A DNA stretch of 64,000 bases from Proteles cristata cristata. Taxonomy: Eukaryota > Chordata > Mammalia > Carnivora > Hyaenidae. The stretch is from assembly GCA_017311185.1 (NCBI GenBank), contig JAESUZ010000481.1:806001-870000 (forward strand), read 5' to 3'. The notes beneath the pieces are model-generated. The model was not told where the DNA came from. It saw nothing but the letters and a program-made list of their open reading frames with translations, and did no database searches. The position numbers were made by a program, and so were the translations under genes. This document shows positions 1 through 12,715 of this stretch, one piece after another (position 1 is the first letter of the stretch; each line of letters starts with the position of its first letter).

Positions 1-215
1 TTGATCTGGTTTTGTTAAGAAATGATTGCATGTATGTTCACAAGATCACATGGTCTGTGATTTTTGTGTGTGAGATTTGTGTGTGTGCAAATCTGGGTCC
101 TGGGATCAGAGTAATACTGATAAGATGTGGAGAGAAGTACTCCTTCCTTCACTGTTTTCTGAAAGATTTTGTATAGAATTGCTGTCTTTCCTCCAGGAAG
201 GTTTATCTCTGTTTG

Positions 216-329
216 TTTTTTTAAGAGATTTTATTTTTAAGTAATCTCTACACCCAACGTGGTGCTCAAGCCTACAACCCCAAGATCAAGAGTCACATGC
301 TCTACTGACTAAGACAGCCAGGTGCCCCT
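216..329 (-). mobile_element. CAN-SINE, older short type
   Basis: Reverse-strand tRNA-derived body with AAGTAATCTCTACACCCAAC and the terminal CAGCCAGGTGCCCC. Confidence 0.8.
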
Positions 330-1789
330 ATCTCTGGTTTTTAAATGTGGAAGGGATTGTCCCCTTAATCCCCCCTTCCCTGTCCAAGAAGTCTTAATTA
401 CCAACATGGAAAAGAAGTCATTAACTCAAAAGGTGGAAAAGTCTAACAATATGGTTCAAAAAGAGCTTGACTATATTAAAGAAAAGTTTAAAAAGGAAGA
501 ATTCTGCTGTAATCAAACATTGTTTAACCATATATGATATTAAGAAATCAAATCTATTTCATGATGGAATTATAGAGTTATAGCTTCCCATGCTCCTTTT
601 AACATTTATCCCATTTATAGATTTGATATAATTACTTAATCATATTAGTTTATCACATTATATATAATGAGATACTTATAATTCTTTTTCTTTTATTTTT
701 ATGAGTCTTCTTTACACAATTATAAGCTTCATTAGGGGAGAGACTAATTCTGTTTTCTTTACTCTTTGTAAGTGTAGCTTAGTAGTAGAAAGCTGGTAAA
801 TATTTAACGAATGAATGGATAGATAAGGAATAAACTCATTAATGCTTTCAGATGAGCTTCTCAGAGAATTTGTATGTCTTCTGAAAAACTAATTCATTCT
901 GCTTACATTCATGGGAGGCCTATTTGGTGACAAGCATTGTATAACTACAAAGATGGAAAGGAAAATATATTGCTGGCTGGGGAGCTTAACGTCCAGTAGG
1001 AGATAAGCTGAGCGTATACATTGGCCTAAGACCACATGAAAACAATAAAGGGAGTGTCCCCTGAGTACTATAGGACACAGATAAAAGAAATGCATGCTGT
1101 TCGCGCAAAAAAACGTACTTGGGCTGGGCCATTGCAAGAGGGCGAGGGCCTGTCCAGGAAGGGAAAGGGAGGCCATAAAGAGCATGAACAATGCTTTGTG
1201 AGCTGTGGACAAGACTGCGTTCTGTAACAACGCCCACCCCAGCACAGAGGGTAGTGGGTACTGAATACACATTCAGTAATTGTCTGTTTAGGGCCGGCTC
1301 ACATGCTGTGGGAGGGGGTCTAGGAAGCAGGGAGAGCGAGTTTTCAGCAAAGTGGCCCAGGACCATGTCTTCAAGAACGCTGAATGCTCACAAGGGAGTT
1401 TCCCCTTGATCCTGTAGGCCAAGGCAAGGCCATTGGAGGCAGTGAAGTAGGGCAGTGCTTTGCGAACTTTCCCCCCAAGTGTGCCTAAAGGCAGAGGAAG
1501 GAGCACGCATGTGTGCCCTGGGAGACTTGGGAACACAGCCCAGAACAACCTGCCTCAAGGGCATTTCTTTAAAGTGTTGCTTTAGCTTAAAACTACACAT
1601 GAATTTTGTGTTCTCCATGTTTTTTTTTTAAAAACACAGGTCCTTGTTTTCAATGACTCACCACAACCTTCCCAGAAAATACTGATTATGTGATTATTCT
1701 ACAGCTTTTGTGGCCCTGTCATACTGGCCATGTCCCCCGTGGAGATGAGCACATTTTTTTTTTTTGAGAAATACAAAAAATGGAGAACA

Positions 1790-1880
1790 CCCATTTTGCT
1801 CACTGCTATATCGCCAGCAATCTCAGTGTCTGACACTTAGCAGGTGCTCAGGAAGTATTTATTAAATGAATGAATGATGG
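1790..1880 (+). mobile_element. L2 3'-end relic
   Basis: Carries the L2-like ending CAGGTGCTCAGGAAGTATTT followed by TGAATGAATGA. Confidence 0.55.
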
Positions 1881-1910
1881 CCATGAAATGACATGATCTG
1901 ACCAGATATT

Positions 1911-2157
1911 CTTTTTTATTTGATGTTCTTATTTTATTTTATTTTTTTTAATATTTAGTTATTTTTGAGAGAGAAACAGACAGAGACAGAGCACAAGCGG
2001 GGGAGGGGCAGAGAGAGAGGGAGACACAGAAGCCAAAGCAGGCTCCAGGCTCTGAGCTGTCAACACAAAGCCTGACAGGGGCTTGAACCCACGAACTGGA
2101 AGATCATGACCTGAACTGAAGTCAGACACTTAACCGACTAAGCCACCCAGATGTCCT
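1911..2157 (-). mobile_element. SINEC element
   Basis: Runs from an antisense A-rich tail through a GA-rich stretch to CGACTAAGCCACCCAGATGT. It is the first of three adjacent copies; the target CTGACCAGATATT sits at 1898-1910. Confidence 0.9.
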
Positions 2158-2380
2158 GAATGTTTTTAATGTTTATTTATTTTGAGAGAGAGAGAGAAAG
2201 AGAGCACACACATAAGTAGGGGAAGGGTAGAGAGAGACGGAGAGAGACAGAGAATCCCAAGCAGGCTCTGCACTGTCAGCGCAGAGCCCAACCAAGGCTC
2301 AATCTCATGAACCATGAGATCCTGACCTGAACTGATATCAAGAGTCGGGAGCTTAACTGACTGAGCCACCCAGGCGCCCC
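2158..2380 (-). mobile_element. SINEC element
   Basis: A second copy abutting the previous one, ending CTGAGCCACCCAGGCGCCCC. It is followed by a second target copy at 2381-2393. Confidence 0.9.
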
Positions 2381-2393
2381 CTGACCAGATATT

Positions 2394-2616
2394 GTAAATG
2401 TGTTTTTATTTTGTTGTTTGTGTGTGTGTGTGTTGAGAGAGAGGCAGAGTATGAGCAGGAGATGGGCAGAGAGAGAGAAGGAGAGAGAGAATCCCAAGCA
2501 GGCTCCATGGTCAGTGCAGAGCCTGATGTAGGGCTCAGTCTCACAAACCATGAGATCATGACCTGAGCCAAAATCAAGAGCTGGACACCCAACCGACTGA
2601 GCCACCCAGGAGTCCC
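2394..2616 (-). mobile_element. SINEC element
   Basis: A third copy with a (GT)n-interrupted tail, followed by a diverged target copy CTGACCAAATACT at 2617-2629. Confidence 0.9.
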
Positions 2617-4407
2617 CTGACCAAATACTCTAAAAGGTGATATGGACAGGTGGCTATTAGATGATTTCAGAGACACAGCCCAGTCATATTGGCATCTTAG
2701 GTGTCTGCTGCCACATAGGCCTGTCTGCTGAGTGAAATAGAGCCTTGTCCCTTTCTGTCTCCATTCACTCACCTGCGACAGCACAGTCCACCAAAAGCAT
2801 GGAAATTTAAGAAAGCTGGGGCGAGGGGAGGCAAAAATAAGTCTCCACTTGCCTCTGATTTAATCCCAAACAGTGGTTAACTAGTGAGCTGGGAAAACTG
2901 TACATAAAAACAGAGACAGTTGTTCAACTAAAAATAACAACAACAACAACAAATTAGAGCTGTTCTCTAGGGGCCAACTCAAATAGTATTTTTCTAGAAG
3001 CTTCCCTCTCATACGTCTCACCTCAAATGACTCACTCCTTCCTCTCTGCAACATTGAGTGATGCATTAACTCCTCCTCGAACATCTAGCGCTCATTCCTG
3101 CCTCTGTGGCTTGGCCAGATCCCCTTTACCCTGTCACCCATCGCTCCTAGTGAAATGCTAGGATCTTTCAGACTGAAGTTTGATATCCTTCACTGATTTC
3201 ATCATCCACAGGCTGCCATCTTCTCTGAGTTCCTGTGGCTTTCGAGGTTGTACCAATTTTGTGCTGTCTTATAATATTCTTCGATTCTTTCATATAACAG
3301 AACTTTGCTGGACACTCCATGAGATCAGGAACCGGGACCCCCATGTTAGTCCCACTCTCCTGTCTTCCACAGAATTCCTGTGCAAGGCTGGGAAGGGGTA
3401 CATGGTCACATGGTTGGCTCACTGGTGACTACAGGAGTCACAGAAGTCTTCCTGCCTGTCCCATGCAGCCCCTCACGGGGCTCACTACCAACTTTTCATT
3501 AACGGGAATCTTCAGGTGGCTGCTAGAGTCCTGTAGAGTTCGTGGCCCCAGAAAGGTCACAGCTGGAGGCCAGTGTGATGTGCCCAGAAAAGCTGATTCC
3601 AGGACAAAAAACCACAGTGGCTTTTAAAGACCACAGAGAAAATGAAAGATTTCAACAAATATTTGTCCTAAGAAGGCCTCAGTCTCTGGTAAGGTTTCCA
3701 AGTTGCAGACACAGCAGAAGAGAAGAGGGTACAGGCAGGCACTCTGTCGGGCAGAGCCGGGTTTCATTTATGCTGAGCAGGGTGGCTCCGTCCCCAGAAT
3801 TTCTGCATGTCTTTCATGTGGTTTGATGCATTTTCCCCCCATCTGATCAAAATAGCTAAATACACAATGCCTAGTGAACAGATGGGAAGGGAGAAAAAAG
3901 GGAAGGAAAGATGGAAGGAAGGAAGAAAGGAAGGTAAGACATTAACAAAATTCCCACACACTTTCTCTTTGTGCATTTCCTAAGTCAAGATTAGCAGAAG
4001 GACTGGCAGTTTTCTCATTCCAAATGAGACTTGCTTTCACATTTTTCTGTGCCCTTCTCTCAGGCAAGGGCCTACGGACAGGAGACAGAATCCTCTGGGA
4101 CACAGCAGCTTCCTTTCCCTCTTCTATCATGCTGAGCAAAGGCTGTTCCAACAGAAATGCTTTCTGCCAGGAGTGTGACCACCCTGTCCCAATGGGCACG
4201 TCCCAAGTACAAGGATAAGCACTTCTGTTCCCAAAAGAATGGTCCCAGCGGGCACAGGGTTCCATGCAGGATCCCAGCTGAGGCACATAGCTCTGCCAAC
4301 ATGACTGTCGCACAGAGGAAGGAGGGTAAAAAGCCACAGATACTATCAAGTCTTCAATTATTCTCAAAAATGGTGAAAAGAAAATGTCTCCAGTATTGAA
4401 GACAAGA

Positions 4408-4622
4408 GGGGCGCCAGGGTGGCTCTGTCGGTTAGGCATCCAACTTCAACTCAGATCATGATCTCGCAGTTCGTGAATTCAAGCCCTGCGTTGGGCTCTG
4501 TGCTGACAGCTCAGAGCCTAGAGCCTGCTTCGGGTTCTGTGTTTCCCTGTCTCTCTCTGCCGTCCCCCACTCAGACACTGTCTCTTAATAATAATAATAA
4601 TAATAATAATAACAATAATAAA
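4408..4622 (+). mobile_element. SINEC element with (AAT)n tail
   Basis: Head GGGGCGCCAGGGTGGCTC; the tail has become an AAT microsatellite at about 4587-4620. Confidence 0.9.
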
Positions 4623-5035
4623 TGCTTAAAAAACTCAGGGGGAGTATCAAAAACAATACCTGTCAGTACGCCAATTACTGGTGTTTGAGGTAATATGATA
4701 GATTAAACACCAGTGTTTTACTCTGTTTGCTCCCCGAATCCTATTGAGATGAAAGTAAAGGAATAAAATCAATGTAAATCAACAAGGACAAGACAATGAG
4801 GGAGGAAATAAAGGAGAAAAGAAAGGTTGACAAATGTTTGGATGAGGTGAAGCAGATGGAGGAGAGACAGTTGACTTACCAAATACTCTGGGATCTTGAA
4901 ATTTTAAGATATGAAAAGAACACCTTTTTTTTTTTTTTAAAGGAATGAAAACCCCTTTAATGACAATTCATAAGTGTTAGCTATGGGCTGAGTTCTGAAT
5001 GCCAACCACCTGTATTTGCTGTATTTGTTTCCTTG

Positions 5036-5108
5036 TTTTTTTTAAAGGCTTCTTTTTTAGTTTCTTACATTTGATTTTTAAGTAATCTCTACACCTGCCA
5101 TGGGGCTT
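5036..5108 (-). mobile_element. CAN-SINE fragment, older type
   Basis: AAGTAATCTCTACACCTGCC motif, truncated before the tRNA head. Confidence 0.55.
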
Positions 5109-5987
5109 GTCATATTTGCTTCGTTGTTTATTTTATTTTTCTTGTGGTACACATGCAATTCAACTGTCTCCTTGCATAACGTGGGGCACCTGTGACTTGA
5201 AGAAGCCCCAGTTTGTAACTTCAGAACAGACATGATGAACCATGTTGATGCGTGTGTATGCGTGTGTATGCATGCTCACTGTGTGAAGGCAAGCTGAGCA
5301 AAAATGGGGGTGCCTAGCTGCTGCGTGCAAACATTGTCTTTTTCTTTTCAAGGTGGAACCTCCAAAGTGGTCTTGTTCTTTATCTCATCTCAAAAGCTGA
5401 ATTTTTTCCCCGAAATGTGGTAATAAAGACAGAGCTTACTGAAGGTGAACAGTTTGTGGAAAGTCTCAAGAATCGGAGGCTACACAGATACAGTAAAACG
5501 TGGAGCAGACTTGGTTGTAAAGCTGGGGGTAGTCAGGTGATAATCTGTTTAAAAAGATTTCAGTTTCTCCTTCTGGACCTTCTGTGGAAAGCCCCAGCTC
5601 CTCCCCCAGCCACAGGAGAAGGAACTTTGAGAGGCCTTCTCTCTGAGGCTATTTAATTTGCATCTCAAATTGGACTCCTCAACCCCTTTCCTCACCCAGC
5701 TCAGAGATCATGGGCCACTGCCCACCTCCCACTGACAGATGGGTAATTTAAGAATTCTTCTCTGGAGAAGTAGAATGACTTCAGAGAAAAAGCCTATAGA
5801 CGCTGATATTTGGGAAGGCCACAGTGAAAAAAAAAAAGCTCCAGAGAAACCCACTGTATAAAGCCATTTGCAAAAAGTATGAGGAAAACAAATAGAATCA
5901 AAGATTATGTAGGGAACCCTGTGATTAATATCTTCGGAGACATAAGGGAAGACATTGTAAGATGTTTTGCAAAAGGAACAGATTCAT

Positions 5988-6150
5988 AATAATAATAATA
6001 GTATTATTTATTGAACATTTACTATGTACCAGGCATGTATGAAAGCAAACTTTACCGTCATAGCATCCTTTACTCCTCATTTAATGCCTATGAGTTGGGT
6101 ACCATTATTTCCTCCATTTTACACACGAGACAGCTGAGGCACAGAGAAGG
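5988..6150 (-). mobile_element. MIR relic
   Basis: ATTTATTGAACATTTACTAT and CAGCTGAGGCACAGAGAAGG match the reverse-oriented MIR core and 3' end. Confidence 0.65.
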
Positions 6151-6374
6151 CATGGAAAGTGTCAGATGTTATACATGTAGAAAGGAGTGTATACTAAATA
6201 TATTGAATCCCTGCTTTTAACAACTACCTCATTTATAATGCCCTCTGAGAGAGCCTTTGAAAAGAATTCTTGGAAAACTCAATGAAAAACCATGAGAAAA
6301 AAGTTATGAAAAACAGAGGATCAATATAACACACATATACAAACAGGAAGAAAATAAAATGAAAGGAATTATTC

Positions 6375-6600
6375 TTTGTTTATTTACTTATTTATTTATC
6401 TTTGAAAGAGAGAGAGCACACGCACATGTGGGGGAGGAGAGAGGGGCAGAGAGACACGGAGAGAGACAGAATGCCAAGCAATCTCCGTAGGTTATCAGCA
6501 CGGAGCCCAGTGCTGGGCTCGAACCCATGAACCATAAGATCATGACCTGAGTTGAAACCAAGAGTCAGATGCCCAACTGACTGAGCCACCCAGCGCCCTG
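6375..6600 (-). mobile_element. SINEC element
   Basis: Antisense tail, GA-rich block and terminal GACTGAGCCACCCAGCGCC. Confidence 0.9.
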
Positions 6601-6775
6601 GAAGGAACTACTTTTAAATAGCATAATAACATTTCCTGACATTAAATGAAATGAGTTTTCAGACTGACTAGCCTAACAATAAATGAACAGAAAAAGAGAT
6701 TTGCAAACACCCATCATAGCACAATTTTACAATTCTGGGAATGAAGATAAGACCCTAAAAACGTTCAGAGAAAAG

Positions 6776-6998
6776 AGTGTGGCTCAGTCGGTTAAGCGTC
6801 CGACTTCGGCTCAGGTCATGATCTCGCGGTTCGTGGGTTCGAGCCCCGCGTCGGGCTCTGTGCTGACTGCCAGCTCAGAGCCTGGAGCCTATTTCAGAGT
6901 CTGTGTCTCCCTCTCTCTCTGACCCTCCCCTGCTCACGCTGTCTCTCTCTCTCTCTCTCTCCTAGAAATAAATAAAAATATTTTAAAAAAATTAAAAA
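6776..6998 (+). mobile_element. SINEC element, 5' truncated
   Basis: Begins inside the tRNA head at TGTGGCTCAGTCGGTTAAGC. It otherwise looks very little diverged and has an intact CT-rich tail, so it is a young copy. Confidence 0.9.
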
Positions 6999-7539
6999 AA
7001 AAAAAGAAAAAGAAACACAACCCGGCAGCAAGTGTTACCTATGGAAGGGAAACTGAGGCCCAGGTGTGGGCAAGAGCCTTCATTTTCACCATACGCCATT
7101 TTGTTCTGTTTGTTTGCCCTATGCTTATATTATATTCAAATAAGTTTTTTAAAAGCCTTTTTAAATGGTCCTGATAATGACCTGGATTTGGAAGCCACCC
7201 ATCTTAACTTATAAAGCTCTTGGGTGATGCCTTGTTCTTCTCCAGTCCTCTCCCACAAGCGTGAAGTACACCTGTTCTGGAGGCAGGGAGAAAAGAAGGT
7301 CAACCGGAATCTGTTTGCACGGCTGATGCAAAGATCATCAGGAAGACAGTCCTTTGGCATGCCAAGGCCAAAACTCATCATTAGGCCGTTTGAATGAATA
7401 CATGAGGGAATGAATGAATAAATGAACATGAAGCAGCCGTTTGAGTCATCTGGGTGTGGGTGAGTAACAGGAAGAGAGCAAAGTTAGGGGAAATTACTTG
7501 GCATTACGAATCCTCCCTTGAGGAGAACTGACATGTTCT

Positions 7540-7860
7540 TCGGGGATATATCCTGAGTGTAGGAAGCCAAATCGCAATTCTGGATCTATTCTTGCCACCT
7601 TAATGTGAGAAGCTGAAGTCTGCTTTAGCTGATTTATCTGCATGCCATATTAATAGCATACAGATCAACGCCCGGATTTTTAATTGCCATTATCTGTCTC
7701 TGGGAGAAGCTAGCTCTCTGTTTCCTGTGAAGCGTGAGCTACTCCCAATTGTAATTCTGCTCACACACCTGATGTAAGAATATTAAAGCTCACTGCAGTC
7801 CTGAAGAGCTTATCTAATACGCTGGTTATTTTTAAGCCCTTTAAAAAGAGTTGGTGTTAA
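7540..7860. other. Repeat-free TAAT-rich block in CLMP intron 1
   Basis: No repeat signature. It contains CATATTAATAGCATAC, TTTTTAATTGCCATTATC and CCAATTGTAATTC, as in many conserved non-coding elements. Function is unproven. Confidence 0.35.
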
Positions 7861-8152
7861 ATGAATAGTAGGATGAATATGGTCCCTTTTTAATGAACAT
7901 AGTAGTAAGAATATATTCCAAGCACATTAGTTGAATGATCACAGGTTGGTAGCATCAGCCTCTTGGAGAAAGATTAAAATATTCTTTAATGTTGGATACC
8001 AAACATCGTATGGGGAATTACTGTCTTTCACATTCCACCTGCCACGGTCTCTGAGGACAGTTCCTCTTCCCCACTCCCCCCCCCACCCCACCCCCTCGCA
8101 ACACACACCAAGATCAGGATGGCACAGGTTTTATAAAAATTTCCCCATGATA

Positions 8153-8369
8153 GGGCGCCTGAGTGGCTCAGTCAGTTAGGCATCTGACTTTGGCTCAGAT
8201 CATAATTTCATGGTTCTTGAGTTCAAGTCCCATGTGGGGTGAGCATGAACCCTACTTAGGGCGAGCCCTGCTTCTCTCTCTCTCTCTTTCTGCCCCTTGT
8301 GAAATTCCCTCTCTCTCTCTCTCTCTCTCTGCTCCTCACTCACTCATTGTCTCTCTCTAAAAAAAAAAA
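8153..8369 (+). mobile_element. SINEC element
   Basis: Head AGGGCGCCTGAGTGGCTCAG; target copies TTCCCCATGA lie on both sides. Confidence 0.9.
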
Positions 8370-8469
8370 TTCCCCATGACATAATTCCTGGAAAATGTAT
8401 TATCAGAATAATATGAAGATTATAGTTTACCTTCTTTGTAGAGTATAGGCGGTCTGACATCATAATCTT

Positions 8470-8635
8470 TGAGTTGGAATTTTGGTTCTAGCTATTGTTA
8501 ACCCTGAAATCTTAGCAAATTAGTAGCCTCTTTGAGTCTCAGGTTTTATTCTGTAAAATGAGGCAAAACCCTGCCTCATAGGGTTAAATGATTAAGGGAA
8601 TGATTAATTCACTAAATGATTAAGTTAATGTTTAA

Positions 8636-8676
<41 letters not shown>

Positions 8677-8790
8677 ATACACAAACACACATATATACTT
8701 TATATATACACATACATATATACTCCTTAGCATACAGTAACTGGCATATAGCAAGCATTTGATAAATGCTAGATATTATTAATATTATAA
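8470..8790 (+). mobile_element. MIR relic split by a TA microsatellite
   Basis: CTGTAAAATGAGGCAAAACC before and CATATAGCAAGCATTTGATA after the TA tract match the MIR core and 3' end. Confidence 0.6.
8637..8673 (+). repeat. (TA)n microsatellite
   Basis: About 18 uninterrupted TA units followed by a degenerate CA/TA tail. Confidence 0.97.
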
Positions 8791-9115
8791 AATATTTTTA
8801 TAATTTTCATAGTACTTTCAGATAAACTAATACTAAACTATAATTCCCGTTTATTCTGCATAATAAAACTCAAAATACATGTGGAGAATTATGAAATCTG
8901 AAAAGCGCTGTGCAAATATAAAAGTGGTAATTCCAAACTTATTATTGCATTTCCATAAAACAGAATGAAAAATTCATGTCAATATCTACTCTTAAGGGAT
9001 GTTGTGATTACCAAAAAATTAGTGAATTGTTAAAGCATTTTTAAGTCTATAAGACAATCATTATTATGTGAGTGGAGAGGCAGAGGAAGTTATTGTATAA
9101 TTTTTAAAGCTTTTA

Positions 9116-9604
9116 TTAAGGTGTGTGATAGGCAGCCTCTAAGAGTGTCCCTAAATGATTTCTGCCTCCTGGCAATCCCCTCTCCTTGAATCTGGGCTGG
9201 AATTATTTGATTGCTTATAACAAATAGAATATGGCAACAGATGTCCCCTCTGAGTTTCCATCTTAGGCACTTTTTGTGCTCCCTCTGGATCACTCCCCCT
9301 GAGGGAAGCCAGCTGCCATGTGGTGATATAGCCGTGCAGAGTGGCCCATATGGTGACCCAGACCTGCCAACAACTACACTGTAAGCTTACAAGTGGATTC
9401 TCTATACCTCAGTTGAGCCTTCAGATCAGACCACAGCCCCATCAACAGTTTTATTCCACCTCATGAGAGACCCTATGCCAGAGCTGCCCAGCTGAGCTAT
9501 GCCTGGATTCCTGACTCCCAGAAACTCTGAGATAAGAAGTGTTGGTTGTTTTGAGCTGCAAAGTTTGGAAAAGAGTTTGTTATGCAGCAATAGATAATTA
9601 GTAA
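9116..9604 (+). mobile_element. MaLR/MLT1-like LTR
   Basis: The 3' part CCCAGAAACTCTGAGATAAG to GCAGCAATAGATAATTAGTA is the typical MaLR LTR ending. The 5' border is approximate. Confidence 0.6.
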
Positions 9605-9703
9605 AAAGTGTAATACATAAAATGCACAATTTTAAGTGTACAGCTTGATGAATTTCACAAAACGAACATGTCCATACAGGTGCCCAAGTTAAGAAATAGA
9701 ACA

Positions 9704-9815
9704 GGGACACCTGAGAGGCTCAAATGGTTAAGCATCCAACTCTTGATTTCTGCTCAGGTCACAATCTTGCTGTTTGTGAGTTTGAGCCCCACATCAGGTT
9801 CTGCGCTAATGGCCC
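9704..9815 (+). mobile_element. SINEC fragment
   Basis: Head GGGACACCTGAGAGGCTCAA; the element breaks off after the tRNA-like part. Confidence 0.8.
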
Positions 9816-10283
9816 AGAGTCAGCACCTTAGAAGCCTCCCTATGTTCCCTTCTACTCATCAACTCTTCCTCTGAGAGTAACCACTCTCTGGAATTCCAAC
9901 AGCATAGATTAATTCTTTGTGGTTTCGTACTTTACATAAATTGAATCATGTAGTATGTACTCTTTTATGTTTACCTTCTTTTGATCAGCATTATATTCAT
10001 GTCTAGTTTCTTAAGGGTGTCCTCTAAACTGCCACTGTTTAATCACAGTATTTAATCTACTCCAAAGAATAGTAGAGTGTGAGTACATATATAGCAAAAA
10101 AAATGGGAACATAAGTAGAGAAATATTGAGAAGCAATTCTGTATGTGACCAAGAGTAGAAAAGAGGAAGAAAAGCTTTGAGGGACTCACAAGAATACTAG
10201 CATAACCCTAGATCCATAAAATTTTTGTTAAATATGTATCCTGGGAGGCAGTATAATATATGGATGTATATGTACAGTATGAT

Positions 10284-10525
10284 GTATGGATGTTAGAGTT
10301 AAAATGGCTCGGTTTGAACTGTGACACCACTCCTTACTAATTTTGTGATCTTGGGCAAATTCATCTCTCTGTGTCTCAGTGTCTCTGTCTGTAGAATGTG
10401 GGTAATAATAGTGCTTACCTTACAGGATTGTTGAGAAGATTAAAAATGGAAATGACTATAAATCAAGGAGCACAATGCTTTGCCCATAATAAGCATTCAG
10501 AAATTGCTAGCTATTGTTAATAAAT
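10284..10525 (+). mobile_element. MIR relic
   Basis: TGTGATCTTGGGCAAATTCA, then TAGTGCTTACCTTACAGGAT and AATAAGCATTCAGAAAT follow the MIR order. Confidence 0.75.
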
Positions 10526-11229
10526 GTTTCCATAGAAGGGTTTTAAAATATACTGGATATGGCAAATGTGTCATATCTATCATTTTTTCTAGTGTAGGGA
10601 ATGATTTCCCTGTGAGTGGAAAAGATGGCTTCCTTGATTCTTTTTGTTTTGTGAACCGTGAAAATAAAATAGCCAGTTAGTTTATCAGCAAGATGGGTTA
10701 ATAAAGGAATAGCAGAAGAATTGCAGTTTAGGACATGCAAACCATGGTGAACCATAGGCAAACCCAGACAACAAAGGAGAGGAATATTCTTTTATAGAGG
10801 AAAGAAGACAGTTGGGAGGGGCTGTTTGAAATGAAAGTCCATTGGACCCAAGAAAAATTAGGGGTTGTGGCGACTTCTCATTGGATGAGTTGCAGCGGTT
10901 CTCATTGGCTGAGTTGTTGCTGGGCAAAGAGAAAACCTTCCTTCTTCCTGCTGGGATATGTAAAGTAAGCTTTGAGGAGTGGTACCTGCATAAGCATGTC
11001 CCCTTCAAAACTTCCCAACTCCATTTTAATTGAAGTTTTTTCTTTACTGATTTTCTTGTACAGAGATATAAGGGGTAAAGAGAGAGGAGTAAAGAAACCA
11101 AGTGAGAGGAAAGGGTCTTTATTCATTTTCAAAGTTTCATGACTCTACTCTCTATCCCCAGAGAAAGTGACTGAGGGAGAAAGAGATCTTCTCTTTGAAG
11201 ATCATCTTCACTTTGTTACTAGTTTTTAT

Positions 11230-11400
11230 AGGAAGGTAGATGGGAGAGATAATGGATGAATTGATGCTTTAATTAATCAGTGGATTTTTATCAGCATAAT
11301 CTCAATTCTCCATTACCATGAAGCCCTAACAATTAACTATTGCATTCTCAATAGTACGACTGTGTCTATTTTTAATTTCCTCCCTCTGTTCAAATCTCTC
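11230..11400. other. Repeat-free AT-rich block in CLMP intron 1
   Basis: Contains TGCTTTAATTAATCAGTGG and ACAATTAACTATTGCATTC and no repeat signature. Possibly conserved; not established. Confidence 0.3.
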
Positions 11401-11690
11401 TGCTGAAGGTAATAAAAGATTTAGATATAGAAAGAGACTTAGCATTTGAAATGAGACAGAGGCTATAAATAGACATGTCAGTGAAATAGGTTAGTGAGGG
11501 ATCTAATTCTCAGAGTCTCAGAATCAAAGGCTCACATTCTTTTCCTAGCTGTGTATGGACACTGACACACTCGTAAGTTCTCTGCACAGGTGTGCCTGTG
11601 TTTTCCTACATATGTAAATACAAATACGCGTATGGAAAATGTTACTAGCATGTTCCTGAGGACAGAATTCTGAGGGATAACAAGTGTATT

Positions 11691-11911
11691 TCTTTTTTTT
11701 TAATTTTTAAAAAAATGTTTCATTTATTTCTGAGAGAGACAGCATGAGCAGGGGAGGGTCAGAGAGAGGGAGACACAGAATCTGAAGCAGTCTCCAGACT
11801 CTGAGCTAGCTGTCAGCACAGAGCCCGATGCAGGGCTCAAACCCATGAACCGTGAGATCATGACTTGAGCCGAAATTGGACGCTTAACCAACTGAGCCAC
11901 CCAGGCGCCCC
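11691..11911 (-). mobile_element. SINEC element
   Basis: Ends CTGAGCCACCCAGGCGCCCC; exact target copies ACAAGTGTATTTCTT flank it. Confidence 0.92.
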
Positions 11912-12248
11912 AACAAGTGTATTTCTTAACAGCAGAGTGTCTGATCCCTGTGGACCAGGTCAGTATCCTTTCCCTGACTATTGTTACTAGATATATCAGG
12001 ATAAAACTCTTGCATGATCAACAGTCAACCCCCAGTCGGTAGGATCGTGACACAGCTCACATGCTGTTTATGTGGTATTACTGCCCATTCTGTGGGAACT
12101 TGTCAAGACCAAGGGTCCACGGTGATGCTCCAATCTGTCAAGTACTGAGGTCAGCTTAGCAACTGGTTTCCCAAGCAGTCAAGCTGCCGTTTCCAATTTT
12201 TGGAATGCCATCCGCTCATTTATAACTGGCAAAATTCCAATCTATTCT

Positions 12249-12450
12249 TGGGGCACCTGGGTAGCTCAATTGGTTAAGCATCTGACTTCAGCTCAGGTCA
12301 CCATCTCACTATTCGCAAGTTCAATCCCCATGTCAGGCTCACAGAGCCTGAGCCTACTTCAGATTCTGTGCCTCCCTCTCTCTCTGCCCCTCTCCTGCTC
12401 GCATTCTGTCTGTCTCTCTCTCAAATATAAAGTAAACATTAAAGATTTTT
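12249..12450 (+). mobile_element. SINEC element
   Basis: Head GGGGCACCTGGGTAGCTCAA and a CT-rich region; the tail is partly degenerate. Confidence 0.88.
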
Positions 12451-12464
12451 TAAAATTCCGATGT

Positions 12465-12715
12465 CTTCAATGCCCAGGCAAAATACTTCCTCTTCTGTGA
12501 AGCCATCCCTGATCACCTTGGTGATCTTCCTCCTCTTAATTCTCTTACCACTTCCTGACCCTCACGTTGATATTGGTCACACACTGCCTTGAACTGGGTG
12601 TGCTGAATGCCTGTTTTGTTTCTTTATTATTGTGATCTCTTCATAAACAAAAGACAATGTCATTGATCTTTGTTTCCAGCAGCACCTAGTATGGTAGCAG
12701 GAATGCCACTCATAT
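12465..12715 (+). mobile_element. L2 relic
   Basis: GAAGCCATCCCTGATCACCT and CAGCACCTAGTATGGTAGC match the L2 3' region in order. Confidence 0.6.

Noticed and set aside
4408..4622. Recurring short proteins of the [19 protein letters not shown] type on both strands
   Set aside because: They are chance translations of the SINE body, repeated at nearly every SINE copy in the window.
6776..6860. Possible tRNA-Lys gene in SINE heads (seen throughout)
   Set aside because: The heads derive from tRNA but are followed by SINE bodies and tails and lack an intact acceptor stem; they are retroposons.
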